NCBI GenBank assembly: GCA_035048495.1
Contig: CM068545.1
Span: 19,874,741-19,938,740, forward strand
Reading direction: 5' to 3'
DNA: 64,000 nt
Source: Euptelea pleiosperma
Lineage: Eukaryota > Streptophyta > Magnoliopsida > Ranunculales > Eupteleaceae
Shown: positions 10,751-22,450 of the stretch, piece after piece
How the letters are laid out: each line of letters opens with the position of its first letter
Numbering within the stretch: the stretch's first letter is position 1
Program-made: the position numbers and the translations under genes
The notes under the pieces: generated by a model
The model's database searches: none
Seen by the model: only the letters and a program-made list of their open reading frames with translations
Told to the model about the DNA's origin: nothing

Positions 10751-11629
10751 CAGAAATAGTTGTCAAAAATGGTTGTCCCCCGATCCTGACCCAAAAAATG
10801 CTAATGAACTTAACCAGATGAACACATAACCAAATTGTGGATGGTAGGGCCATTGGGAGTCCTAGAGAATTTAAACAGCTCATTTTGTACTTGAAGAATA
10901 ATTTAGATAAAAAATCACAATAACATTACATATAGGGGTTATCAACTTAATTAACTCACTCTTACACCTTAATTCATTAATTCTAGACTTAATTAATAAT
11001 TGAATGACATAAATTGTAGGGACTACATAATTTGTTTGGATAAATTTTAGAGACTTATCTAATCTTAGGACTATAGTTGAAACATTGGAGAGGTTTGGGG
11101 AGGAAATCGTTGTAGTTTTGCTAAAAGTGTATGGATTACATAAAAATAATGAATTAGTTAAATAAAGTTATAGTGCATCCTAGGAATAATTGGCATGGGG
11201 TATATACCCTTCTCTATATCGCAATATCCAACAAGCAACACATTTTTGGTATAAAATAATATTAGGTAATTATGTGGTGGATGTGAGCCACCTAGGACTA
11301 TACACCCACATGTTTTTGAATTTATGGACCGGGAGGATCATCTGGATCCTCAAGTGTACACATAGACATATAACTCTTAGTTAACCTTCTAAAACAACTC
11401 AAAAATTCTAAATCTAATTGGAATGTAATACACGTCCACAATCAAATAAGAAATCTTCTAAAACAAATGAGATAATAATACAAATCTAGAAATCTATTAG
11501 AACATGAGTGTTATTAGTAAAGATGCATTGTATACCATAGAGATTGACCTCAAATAGGAAATCTACATATGGAATGATCCTTGTGTTCTGCTGATTATTC
11601 CAATATTGATATTGGCTTATTAGGCAAAG
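10751..11629. other. Intergenic spacer, nothing recognised
   Basis: AT-rich, no repeat termini and no coding exon that I can support. Confidence 0.45.
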
Positions 11630-12010
11630 ATTTCATCTAAGAACCAATCATTCACTTACGGGAACCTCTCAGCCTTAAAAATTTAATCTTGAGAACCTCA
11701 AAGAAATTATTTGAACTTCTGATCCTTATAAGAGATGATTTTTGAACTCCTACACTTTATAGGAATCATTTCAAATCCTTAAAGAATTAAATAGAGTCTC
11801 TTTGAACTTCTCGTCCTCAAATGGAGATTATTTTAAATCCCTAAAAACTTAAAGGGAATTATATTGGACTCTTAACTCTTGAGAGAACTAGTTAAGATTC
11901 CCAATGACTTTAAAAATATTTTCAACTCCTTTAAATCTCAAGGACTTAAAAGAAATTATTTTGGATTCCTAAGTTTATTTTAGGACTTCATAAAAAATTT
12001 GACTAAGTCT
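11630..12010. repeat. Degenerate tandem repeat of ~40 bp units (GAACTCCT..AAGAGATTATTT)
   Basis: About eight imperfect units carry words such as TTTGAACTTCTGATCCTT, AGAGATGATTTTTGAACTCC and AAAGAAATTATTTTGGATTCC. Spacing is roughly 35-55 bp. No coding frame persists across the units. It may be a decayed minisatellite inside a retroelement, because the adjacent sequence has a retroelement look. Confidence 0.45.
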
Positions 12011-14100
12011 TGTCATGATTCTTTTGTAGAATCCCTTGCCCAGCCAACATATTTGTTATTACATATCCTTGAGAATGAGGACTCGGAAAGCAAGACGTCT
12101 ATGTTGAGATACGTTCCTTTAATCGGACATGACTTTGGTCCCAGGATGTAGAAGTACATCTTCCTCGTCACCCCATGAAGATAGGTGATCACTGAGGGTA
12201 GAGTAGTGATCTATAAACTCAGTGTGCCACCATCCAAGAGTAGGGCTTTGGGCTATGACCTCGACTCCTTCTGATTGGTGTTGATGATGTTGAGGAGCAA
12301 CAAAAGTGTTTTTTTCGAATGCCTCCTTCGAAATTTAAGAGATAACCCCAACTTTCACTAGGATAAGTCTTTTAATGTGAAAGGTTGCGCTTCTATCAAT
12401 GACAAATGACCATATTGGATGGCCGAGGTTTGGGGACATTTCAGCGAGTCTTTTTCAAAGGCTAATATCTTGGGAGCCATTTGAAAATTTCTTAGTATCA
12501 CTATGCAATGTCCTAGATGGAGTGAAGAAGGCTAATTAAAATTCTTTTTACTTATAAATATTAAATCCAATCACACCACAATGTAGATATGCTAGAAAGA
12601 AGAAATCAACACATTTAACTATGATAACAAGATAGAGAAATAACACAATCAAGCATATCCACAAAATATAAGGTTTATAGTGGTTCGATGAATCCACACC
12701 TACATCCACTCTTAAATCACTTTTGTTGAGCTTTGTATTTTATTCACTCAATCATGAAAGCACGTCAATTATAATTGAATAACCATAATAGGAATCCACC
12801 TAACCTAAATGACCGAGAATCCACTCGATCAACCAAGGGAATGAAACAACCTGAGGTCCAATGGTAAAGAATTGACCCAACTAAGCATAGGAATCCACCC
12901 AACAATAAGGGAATTAATCCCAATTAAATTTAAAGGTGTTACCTCAACTTAGAACAATTAAGGAAATATATTCAATAAGCCCTTATCTCTCTCGTAAATA
13001 TTTACAAGTATGGAAGCTTCCTTGGAAAGCTTTTAAAACACTCCTTGGTTGTAAAGGAACTCCACTTCCATAAGAGATGATTTTAAAAGGCATAAACAAG
13101 GGTATAACTTTGAGCTCCAAGACAAAATTCTTCCTTCAAGGGTTTTTCTAATCTCAATAGTATGGATAAAGAAAAAGGATCAATAAGGTCTCTTTGATAG
13201 GTAAACAAGATGTCTTACTATGAACTTGAATGTCTAACCCAGATGTAATTCCTGTGCTCAGATACGCGGTCCCTGATCCCAAGAAAAAATTGTCAAACTC
13301 ACTAAGCAGCACGTCGAGTAAGGTACCTTACAATGCCTTATTTTTTCCCTCGAAAATAGAAGTTTGGTCCTCGTCACCAGGGTAGAGATTAGTTGGAATG
13401 CTCCCTGCATGGTTATAGGAGAAAGACACGAATCTTGAGAGGGAGTCGTGGAAATTTGAGGTTTAATTGGGGCTAAATTGGGCATCAATTGTACTTGAGC
13501 CTATGGTGGTGCCTTAGTGAGCTTGGGTGGGATGGTGTGGGTAGCCCACCTTGGGTGAGCTCCCTCCACTATGAAGGGGGGTTGACGTTGTGAAGTTGCA
13601 ATGTGAATACTGATGTTAACTTGCGCTAGGGGTCGGCCATGACTACTGACATCAACACCTCGAGGTGAGGAACCACCACGCGTATTGACATCATTAGCTC
13701 GCGGCATGGAACCACTACGAGTGTTGATGTCGGCTCGTAGTGAATACCCACCGTGGGTGACACACGTCGAACCCTAATTGGGTCTAACTTGAGAAGTAAG
13801 ACAAGCCATCGAGCCTATCTATAATTTCTTGTACACAGTAGATGTTCCAGTAGGAACCAATACACCAGAGTCCACACAAACGGACGCATGAACATTTGTG
13901 ATCAAATCTTCAATCTGGTCAGTAAATCGAACATGTAGCAGTGCAAATAATATTTGCCCATCTTGTATTATTGGTGTAAGTGAAGGTCGTTTGATGGTTA
14001 ACACAAACCTCGAATGTACAACCTGTGTTACAACCTTAAAATCCAAGGTACCCAAACTGTATCAAACTGAGAAGGAGATTTAGCCATCTCAAAGATGAAA
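12011..14100 (-). mobile_element. Probable decayed LTR-retrotransposon debris (LTR-like and gag-like tracts)
   Basis: Around 12700 the tract GGTTTATAGTGGTTCGATGAATCC and CACCTACATCCACTC resembles the shared TGGTTCGG..CCTACGTCCACT block of many plant Copia LTRs. On the minus strand, 13501-13707 encodes a proline/serine/arginine-rich stretch like a retroelement Gag, and 13819-14055 another short frame. Frames are broken and I cannot define termini, PBS or PPT. Strand and family are tentative. Confidence 0.3.
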
Positions 14101-14455
14101 GGAGAAGTATATCCCACCGGGAATGTCAAAAATTTGTTCATCTCAAATTTTCACAAGGTTTTTGGAATGTGGATTATCGAAATTAAATCGAATTGATCGT
14201 CTCATCCATTTATCTAACAATCTGGATTTGATTTGTATGTGGGGACGCTACTCTTGATATGATTTGAACTAGATCGTTTATTTCATATCTTCTTTAGCAA
14301 AGAGAATATCTTCAATTAAGAGAATGACTAAGACATGTGCAAGAAATACATTTGTATTGATTTTTATTTTTAAAATATAAGATTTATATCATGCAAGAAA
14401 TATATTTGTGTGCACCTCTGATAAGAGAGGGTTTGATTTACAAGTCTTTAGAGTA

Positions 14456-14625
14456 TACGTGAGTTTTTAGGTATTCTAAGTGCTTTTTCCACGGCCCTTG
14501 TGCATTTTTGCTTTTGAAATAAAAAATTAAAAAAAATCTTAAAAAACACTCAATGGGTACTTGGCAAAAAGCACTTGGGGTATGTGCTTTGGTTGTCACT
14601 GTCATCAAAATTTTACTCTCCTTCA
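14456..14625. mobile_element. Truncated or decayed MITE related to the 2466 element
   Basis: Shares with 2466-2684 the centre AATAAAAAATTAAAAAAAATC, the following AACACTCA.TGGGTAC.TGGCAAAAAGCACT, and the right end GTCATCAAAATTTTACTC. The left arm is diverged (AAGTGCTTTTTCCACGGCCC). No clear flanking duplication. Confidence 0.6.
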
Positions 14626-14639
14626 ATGACAGAGTTGAA

Positions 14640-14900
14640 CTTTGTTGACCACCCACGATATGAGCCACGTAGCCCCGCTCTTAGGTGGCTGATGGATGTT
14701 TCGACAATCCGTGGGTGGACCTACAAACCCAAATGATGGTACATAATGCTAAAAATCCACGGTTAAAAATCAACCCATGAACAATTCCAATTCAGCGGTC
14801 AGAAATCACTAATCAGGCTAATTTTTGATCGGAATGAATGCACACTGTCCTCTAATAATCTGCCACGTGGCTCATATGGTTGGCGGTCAGCAAAGTTCTA
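14640..14900. repeat. Dispersed MITE copy with CCACGTGGCTCATA and ATCAGGCTAATTTTTG
   Basis: Carries ATGAGCCACGTAGCCC, GGTGGACCTACAAACCC, a tract TTAAAAATCAACCCATGAA, AATCACTAATCAGGCTAATTTTTG and GCCACGTGGCTCATA in inverted arrangement, like the centre of 7072-7477 and the copies at 46985, 57400 and 59355. It lies about 200 bp upstream of the first exon of the transporter gene. Confidence 0.5.
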
Positions 14901-15049
14901 CTCCCAGTAAAGGGGCATCTATGAAAATTACTACAAAACAAGGGACGTTTATAACAATATGAACAAAGCAAATGTACCTCTTTCCTTCCAGAAATCAATC
15001 CCGGTTTCTCCTCTTTTATACATCTTTCACTCCGACTGACCACCCAACG

Positions 15050-16048
15050 ACATTACCAACAGCAGCAGCAGCAACACACGAGCGACTCTGAAAGAATCTC
15101 CAAAACCAGATCAGATCCTCTCTCGTTCTCTTCTTTATTTCGAGATCGATAGACAGAAATAAAAGATCTCATACACGTCCAACGATCAAGATCCTCGAAA
15201 AATCTCTGCGATTTCAGGTTAGTCGGTGTTTTCTCGTATTCTATGAAGCTGAAACCCAAACACCTCTCCACGCATTCACGCCGCCTTTCTTGTTCTATTG
15301 GTTTTAATTTTATCGATATATAAATAGTTAAATTCTAGTATTGCATTTGGATCTTTAGCTGTTTACGGTGTTTGGTTTCGGCTGAGCGTGAGATTGAAGA
15401 CAATTGACTTTTAGCTGATTTAAGTGATTTTGGATCAATCTGAAAAGAGTAGAGAGAAGATCAGAGATTCTGAGATGTTTACGTTCGCTTCTTGCTTTGA
15501 ATTTGGCTTTAGTAGCTCTGTATGGTCATTTTGGTCTTTGTTTAAAAATTTGAGATCCGATTTTGTTGATTTTTAATTGAAATGGCAAAGTTTTCGTGAG
15601 TTTTAGATCAATTGAAGTGTTCTTGGTGCAATTATTTTAGTAGCTATGTTCGTTTTATTAAATTGAGATGCAAGATTTGATTTTTATTGTTTTGTTGATT
15701 CTTACTTGAACTGGCGAAGATTTCATGAATTTTGAGATAAATTCTCTTGCTGCATTCTTTTATAGTTCTTTTAGGTTTATTCAATTGAGATGCAAGATTT
15801 AATTTTTATGAAATTTTTTTATTCTTAGTTGAATTTGTGAAGATTTTGCAAGTTTTGAGATCAATTCGAGACTCGAGAGTTCTTGATGCAATATAAAAAA
15901 ATTTGTTTTCTTTTTGGTTTCAGCAACATAATTTGGTAACATTTGTGATTATTTCATTGATTTGACAGAAACTGGAAGTAGTCATTGGCCTCTGGGTAGA
16001 TGGGACAGGTTTGGGTAAAGATGGCTCTAACCTAGAGCAGGAAAGGAG
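15050..16048 (+). promoter_or_regulatory. 5' UTR region of the transporter gene with a probable UTR intron
   Basis: A CAGCAGCAGCAGC tract at about 15059-15074 lies in the putative transcribed leader. A good donor follows GATTTCAG at 15218 (GTTAGT) and an acceptor TTTGACAG ends at 15968. This gives a 5' UTR intron of about 750 bp that is T-rich and has the repeated word GAGATGCAAGATTTGATTTTT. The start of transcription is not visible and is inferred to lie near 15000-15060. Confidence 0.5.
16000..16035 (+). other. Short upstream ORF, 11 codons
   Basis: In the spliced leader the first ATG (16000) opens an 11-codon frame, MGQVWVKMALT, that stops with TAG at 16033-16035, 13 bases before the main ATG. 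A second in-frame ATG is at 16021. If the leader is spliced as proposed, ribosomes must pass or reinitiate after this frame, so it could lower or condition translation. Conservation is unknown. Confidence 0.5.
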
Positions 16049-19000
16049 ATGGTAGAGAATAATTTAGAAGGAGAAAAGGATGAAGAATCTGGGGTTAATG
16101 AGATTGAAAACGGAAGCCACGGACCGGTTCTTCGCAGGGAGCCTTCTTTCTCACGTTGGTGCGATGAGGATGGGATCATCCGCTTGGATTGTCCTTCGGA
16201 CAATGCCAATGCAAGTGTAGAAGAGTCCCATTTTGAATTGCCATTGCTTCAAAGTGACGGTCTAGTAAACGGGTCTTTAGACAGGGAGAGACAGAAATTG
16301 AGTAGGTTTCATCACAGAAGCATGAATGGGGGTAACGCCGTTGATAATGTATCTAATTATATCGAGGGTAATGGAAATGAGACGAAGTATGTCCCTTTCG
16401 ATATTGAAAACAGGTCTGCCAGGGAAATGCACTCTTCAGATTCTAATATTGATGGCTCTGGTTCGAGAGGAAGGCACGAAACAGCACCAGATACTCAGAA
16501 CAGTATTTCTATGGCTACTGTGCTTAAGACACTGTTTTTCATACTTGTATGGTACACTTTCAGCACATGTTTGACACTGTGAGTGTTGGCCTCCACTCAT
16601 CCACTACACATCTAGCTGAATTCTTTTGTTCATTTTATGCTCGTCAATTTCTGCTTAGTTAAATGTTTCTTTTTCTTTTTGTCTTTTCTTGTTTGAGTAG
16701 GTATAACAAGACATTGTTAGGAGATAAATTGGGAAAATTCCCAGCTCCTTTGTTGATGAATACTGTCCACTTTACGATGCAAGCTGTTTTATCAAATGCC
16801 ATTACATGCTTTTGGTCTAAAAGGTTTCAACCGAGTGTAACAATGTCTTGGAGGGATTACTTTATCAGAGGTAACACCACACATCTCCGTGTCCTTCTCC
16901 TTGGTTTACTTTGGAATTTTAATTTGATAAATAAATGTACATTATCACAAACAAAAAATAAATAAATAAAATGCCTGTTTCTTTTGATTTCTGAAGTAAT
17001 TTGCTTTGGGACTTGTTGTTGCTTTTTTCTGGACAAACTGAAGGCACTAATGAAATTGTAATGATATCTTCAGAGAGTGAAAGACTGCAGTTCAAATCTG
17101 CTTTAAATAGGTGATTAGAAAATTAGAGTGTGTAAATTTCAACACTATTCCATAATTAAGCTTCCGAAGTACATTATAAGTTAAGTGCTGGTAGAATCAT
17201 GTCATATTGAAAGGATTGGGTTGAGTTTGAAAACCAGATAATCAAGGCTCTGGTACTCTTATTGAGGGGAAGACATGATGGGTGGTATAATGCTTTGAAG
17301 TACCATCTGGCAACCATCAAGAGGCCTGCAAATAAGGACATTAAATCAAATTGTAAGATTTTGAGTTCAAGATTCTTGAGAATATATATGTTGGGAGCAG
17401 AGTCAGCAGTTGCTGTGCAGTATTAAATCTGACTATTTAGATGCTGATCTAGAATTGTCTATTGGACTCCGTATGGAATTGTATACATCGGGTCTTGACC
17501 ATATAATCATGGTTACATAGACCTTTTTATGTAACAACTTTGACTAGGGGGTATAAGAGGATTAGCTGAGCTAACTCATTTTTCTGATAGACGAGTAATT
17601 GATGGAATTACGAATGGGGTTGGTGTTACAAGTTTCTTTGTAGGTGAGAGGGACTATCTGGAACATTATTTGCTTACTCCCCATCCATTTTGAAATGGTA
17701 TGGACACACAAAATATAAAAAAATGTATGAACCTAGCTGAAAATTCTGATTGGATGTTATTCCAATAACGAGTGTTGAGTTAGGACAGATGAAAGGAGAA
17801 ATGTTAGAATAGTATTCTATGGCTAATGAAAAAGACTCCAACTTCAACAAAAATTGTTGGGATTGATGGATATACTAGCTTACATGACTTGCTGACTGCT
17901 TGTCCTTGCCACCAACCAACTTGGGCCAACTATTAGTGCCAGGTACTTGGATTAACATTGCAAAAAAATTTCCTTTGTAAAAGGTAGTATTTTATTAATA
18001 AGCAGAAAAATAAGTGGGGCTCTAAAGCTAAAAGGGGAATTACAACTAGGGGAAAGGACAGGACTAGGAATCACTACCAAGTCCTATATTCACTACCTTT
18101 TTCAACTTGATACTTCCTTCTCCATGAATATAGGAGACTTGAGCTAGAGAAAAATTGACAAAGCATAATCTATCTTCTGGAGTAATTGACATTTTCGCTA
18201 TGAAAAATTGACAAACCTAGCTGAAAATTCTGATTGGATGTTATTCCACTAATGAGTGTTGAGTTAGGAGAGACGAAAGGAGAAATGTTAGAATAGTATT
18301 CTACGGCTAATGAAAAAGACTCCAACAAAAATTGTTGGGATTGATGGATATACTAGCTTACATGACTTGCTGACTGCTTGTCCTTGCCGCCAACCAACTT
18401 GGGCCAACTATTAGTGCCAGGTACTTGGATCAACATTGCAAAAAAAAATTCCTTTGTAAAAGGTAGTATTTTATTAATAAGCAGAAAAATAAGTGAGGCT
18501 CTAAAGCTAAAAGGGGAATTACAACTAGGGGAAATGACACAGGACTAGGAATCACTACCAAGTCCTATATTCACTACCTTTTTCAACTGGATACTGCCCT
18601 CTCTATGAATATAAGTCTTGAGCTAGAGAAAAATTGACAAAGCATAATCTATCTCCTGGAATAATTGAGGGGCGAATCCTTCTCACCTACTTAATAGCCA
18701 TCGATGAGTCCTTTTCAGTCCAGATTGTGGATGGGGAAGGCTTGGATAGAAGTGCTATTCCTTTCAAAAGCACTATCACTTCAACTTCTAGAGCTTGGTA
18801 GGAGCTGGTTGGGCCTGCATATGCAAAAATTACATTCTCTTTGTTTTGGTGATCAAACCCAATCCAAATACTCTTATATCACTGTGCATGGTGACTTACA
18901 ACATTGCATATGTGAAATTACGTGTTTTTTTTTTTTGTCAATGCTTGAAAATCTGGACCACGTTCGTCAACCCTTTTATGCAAGTGGCTTGGGTCCAATT

Positions 19001-22000
19001 GATTGTACCATTGGATCATCTTGAATTAATGCATGACATCCATTGACATCATAAAAATTATCAAAAATGGATTCAAATGATAAAATAATTAAGAACAACC
19101 AATGTTTATTTAGTTTAGCAAAATTCTTCAATTACCTAACAAAGAACAGAAGTCGTTTGAGATGGTTTGGGCATTTCTGACAAAGACCAACAATGGCACC
19201 AGTGAGGAAGAGCGCTTGGTGTAAGTTGAAGGCCATAAGAGGGAGAGAGGAATGCCAAAAATGACGTGGATGGAGGTAGTAAGAAAGATTTAAAGACATA
19301 TGCTTTGATAGAAGACATAGCTTTGAACATAGTCAAATGGTGAAATAGGATTCTTGTTGTCGACCCCAAACATAGGGGATAAGGCATAGAAGATGATGAT
19401 GACATAACAAAGCACATAATTTAAGTTGTTACTGCTTTCCCATACAAAACGCTAGCTGTCACCCAAGAACCCCCTCTATTCACTCTTATATTACAGAAGG
19501 GTGTATTTATGTTAAAGAAATCCTTTGGCTCTACTAGCATGATCTCACAAGTCATTTGATTTATGTAATTTTTGGGCCAAGTGTACTGTATCAAGAAATA
19601 CTTTATTATGTTGTGTATGATTCAAATTGCTTTCATTGATCAAATTCTTCATATCATCCCAATTAATGTATATTTTGGGTCAGGTGCATTACGAGAGGTC
19701 TCCCATCAACTTAACAATCTAAATTGATAAGCATGTGCACTATGTATGATTGGAAACACAACTCATTATAATATAAGTCTTCAAATTATTACAACCTTCA
19801 GATCATCACATCCTTTCCGTCTAAGAGAAAACTTTAGGGTGATATGGATGTTATTTATGGAAATTGGAGTAATTCTAGGATTCCTCAATATCTACTCCCC
19901 CCCTTTGTTTGTGCTTGATAGGTAAACAAAATGTATATCAAAAGAACTTTAGGAGAAGGCATCCCTTATGTACAGAGACTGCCTATATACACTGCTTTCT
20001 GCCAACAGATCAGCTTTGTTAGCACTTCTAAGCACATGAGAAAGCTAAAAGTTACTACTTCGAGAAATATCTTCAATTTGCTCTAGGGTATATTGGTGAG
20101 TCTCCAGCAAGGTTTAAAATTTCGTTTCGGATGAATGTCTCGGTCAAGTGAAAAACCGAGACAAACTCCGAAACGAAACGAAACATTGAAAAAACGAAAC
20201 ATTTCGAAACATTTCCGAAACATTACGAAACATTGCGAAACATTACGAAATATAACGAAACATTACGAAACATTCCGAAACATTATGAAATATTATTCAA
20301 AATCATTAAATTATATTTTTATTTATTTTTATTTTTTTGGATTGTATCGGATTGTCTTGGCGAAACAAACCGAAACATTACGAAACATTCTGAAACGAAA
20401 CGAAACATACGAAATATTTAATGTTTCGTTTCGGTTTCCTTACGAAACGAAACGAAACATACGAAACATTACGAAACATTCCAAAATTTTAAACCATGGT
20501 CTCCAGTGATCACTGGAAGGAGAAGATGACCACGTGAGTCTTTGAAAATTGATGAAAAGATCTCAAATAAACTCAAAGGGTCCGTAGGCCATTTTGATGC
20601 AACCAACAGGATCATGGGCTTGAAATCCGTGGTCCATATGCCCCAAAAGAAGGCCCCAGAATAGCACTAGAGAGAATAAACCAAAGAAGCTAGAGAGGGA
20701 GAAAGTTCAGAATCCCAATTTGTTTTTGAAATGGGGACTGGAAGAAGAGGTTTTAAAAAGTGATAGATAGGATCAGTGTCAGGTTCTAAGAACATGACAA
20801 TCAAACTGAAAATTCTGCAACTTGTGGGAGACGACTCAAAAATAGAATCTAATTGGATATGAATTGGAACTGAAGGTCCACACTCATGACATAGATGCTA
20901 TTTGTAAATAGTTCTCTTTTGCATCCATTTCTCAAATGTGCCAGGAAACATGTTCTAGAAAGTGATTTGTAGATACAAATGGTATCGAGTACATGCATGC
21001 GTACATTGGAAATAGAAAATTATAGTACAATAATAACGTCGACTTCAATAAAAGATATACCCATGGATCACATATTTTATTGTTAAGCTCCAAATTAAAG
21101 TATGTATCCTTTGATGACATCTATTTATTGTCTTGTCTTTTCCTCAGCTCATTTTTTATGTTCCAGCATTTTTTGTTGACAATTAGTTTTCCAAGTCTTC
21201 TTACATTTAGGCCATGTCAAATTCGTTTGCCGCTTATTTTTATTAACTTCTCTAACAACTAATGCTACAGATGGATTTTCCCTTTAACAGTTGTACCAAC
21301 GGCTCTTGGAACTGCGCTGGATATAAACTTGAGCAATGCCTCCCTTGTTTTCATCTCTGTCACATTTGCTACTATGGTTAGTTAATTTGTTTTTTCTTTA
21401 TTTTATGTTACGACGATTCATTGCCATTTTCAATGGAGTTTCTCTCTGCTGTGTTTTGTTTTAAATTACTATTAGACAATGAGACTAGGTTTTGCTCATT
21501 GTATTTTATTGATTTTAATTTATAAGGATAATCTATTATCTATGCTTTTTTGTTGTTGCAGTGTAAATCCGCAGCTCCTATATTTCTCCTTCTATTTGCT
21601 TTTGCGTTCAAGTGAGTTTCCTGTCGATTGACCTCTATATCCGATGTCACCATTCTATGCAGTTTGCTTATGAATCACATCATATAAAGTTTTCACTCTT
21701 TTTGTAATACTCTTAAGTCATACTGATGGAATTTGTCAAGATCATTATATTATCCTGGAAGCAAGGAAATAAATTTTGTGTTCGAGGTTTATTTTTCGAC
21801 CAGTCTAAAAAAGGAAATATTTGAAATATTTCAACCAGTGTGGAAATAATACATTTTTCTTGGAAATGATGGAAATATTGTGGAAAGTTTGGGAAATTAT
21901 GAAACAAGCATAAAAACGCACTCAAGCTTTCAAACCATAATATACAATTATATATAGTGTGGAAATGAATGACTATAATGGTCTGTAATATGTTGCGGCA

Positions 22001-22408
22001 AGTATCTTTAATTAGTCATGGTTTAATTTAATTATAATTATTATGGGAAATTCTATTTGCACCCCACAAATTCCATAAGCACCCCATTTGGGTGCTTTTT
22101 GGCCGAAAATGCCCTTGAACCAAAAAAAAAAACTAGCACCCCTCTTCGTCCCTCCCTCTCCACCTCTCTCTCACCACTCTCTCTCCCCCTCCGCCTCTCA
22201 CCATCCTCTCTCATTCTCTTTCTCACCATCCTCTCTCCCTCTCTACCCCTGTCTCTCTCTCACCCTAAAATAAACCCAAAACAGAGGGAAAAAAAAAAAC
22301 AAAGGAGGAGGACACCATCGTTGCCGCCGCTACCACCACCACAAGTATGTCTCTCTCTCTCTCAGGCCCCACGGTTGGGCTGGTCGTGGGCTATACAGTC
22401 CTGGGCCT

Positions 22409-22450
<42 letters not shown>

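Noticed and set aside
20135..20509. 124-codon frame rich in NITKHYET
   Set aside because: Direct translation of the CGAAACATT word repeat inside a MITE.
21271..21290. Alternative acceptor for transporter exon 3 after AATGCTACAG
   Set aside because: Starting at 21271 with the required phase gives an in-frame TAA; the acceptor at 21289-21290 keeps the frame and the family's [10 protein letters not shown] sequence.
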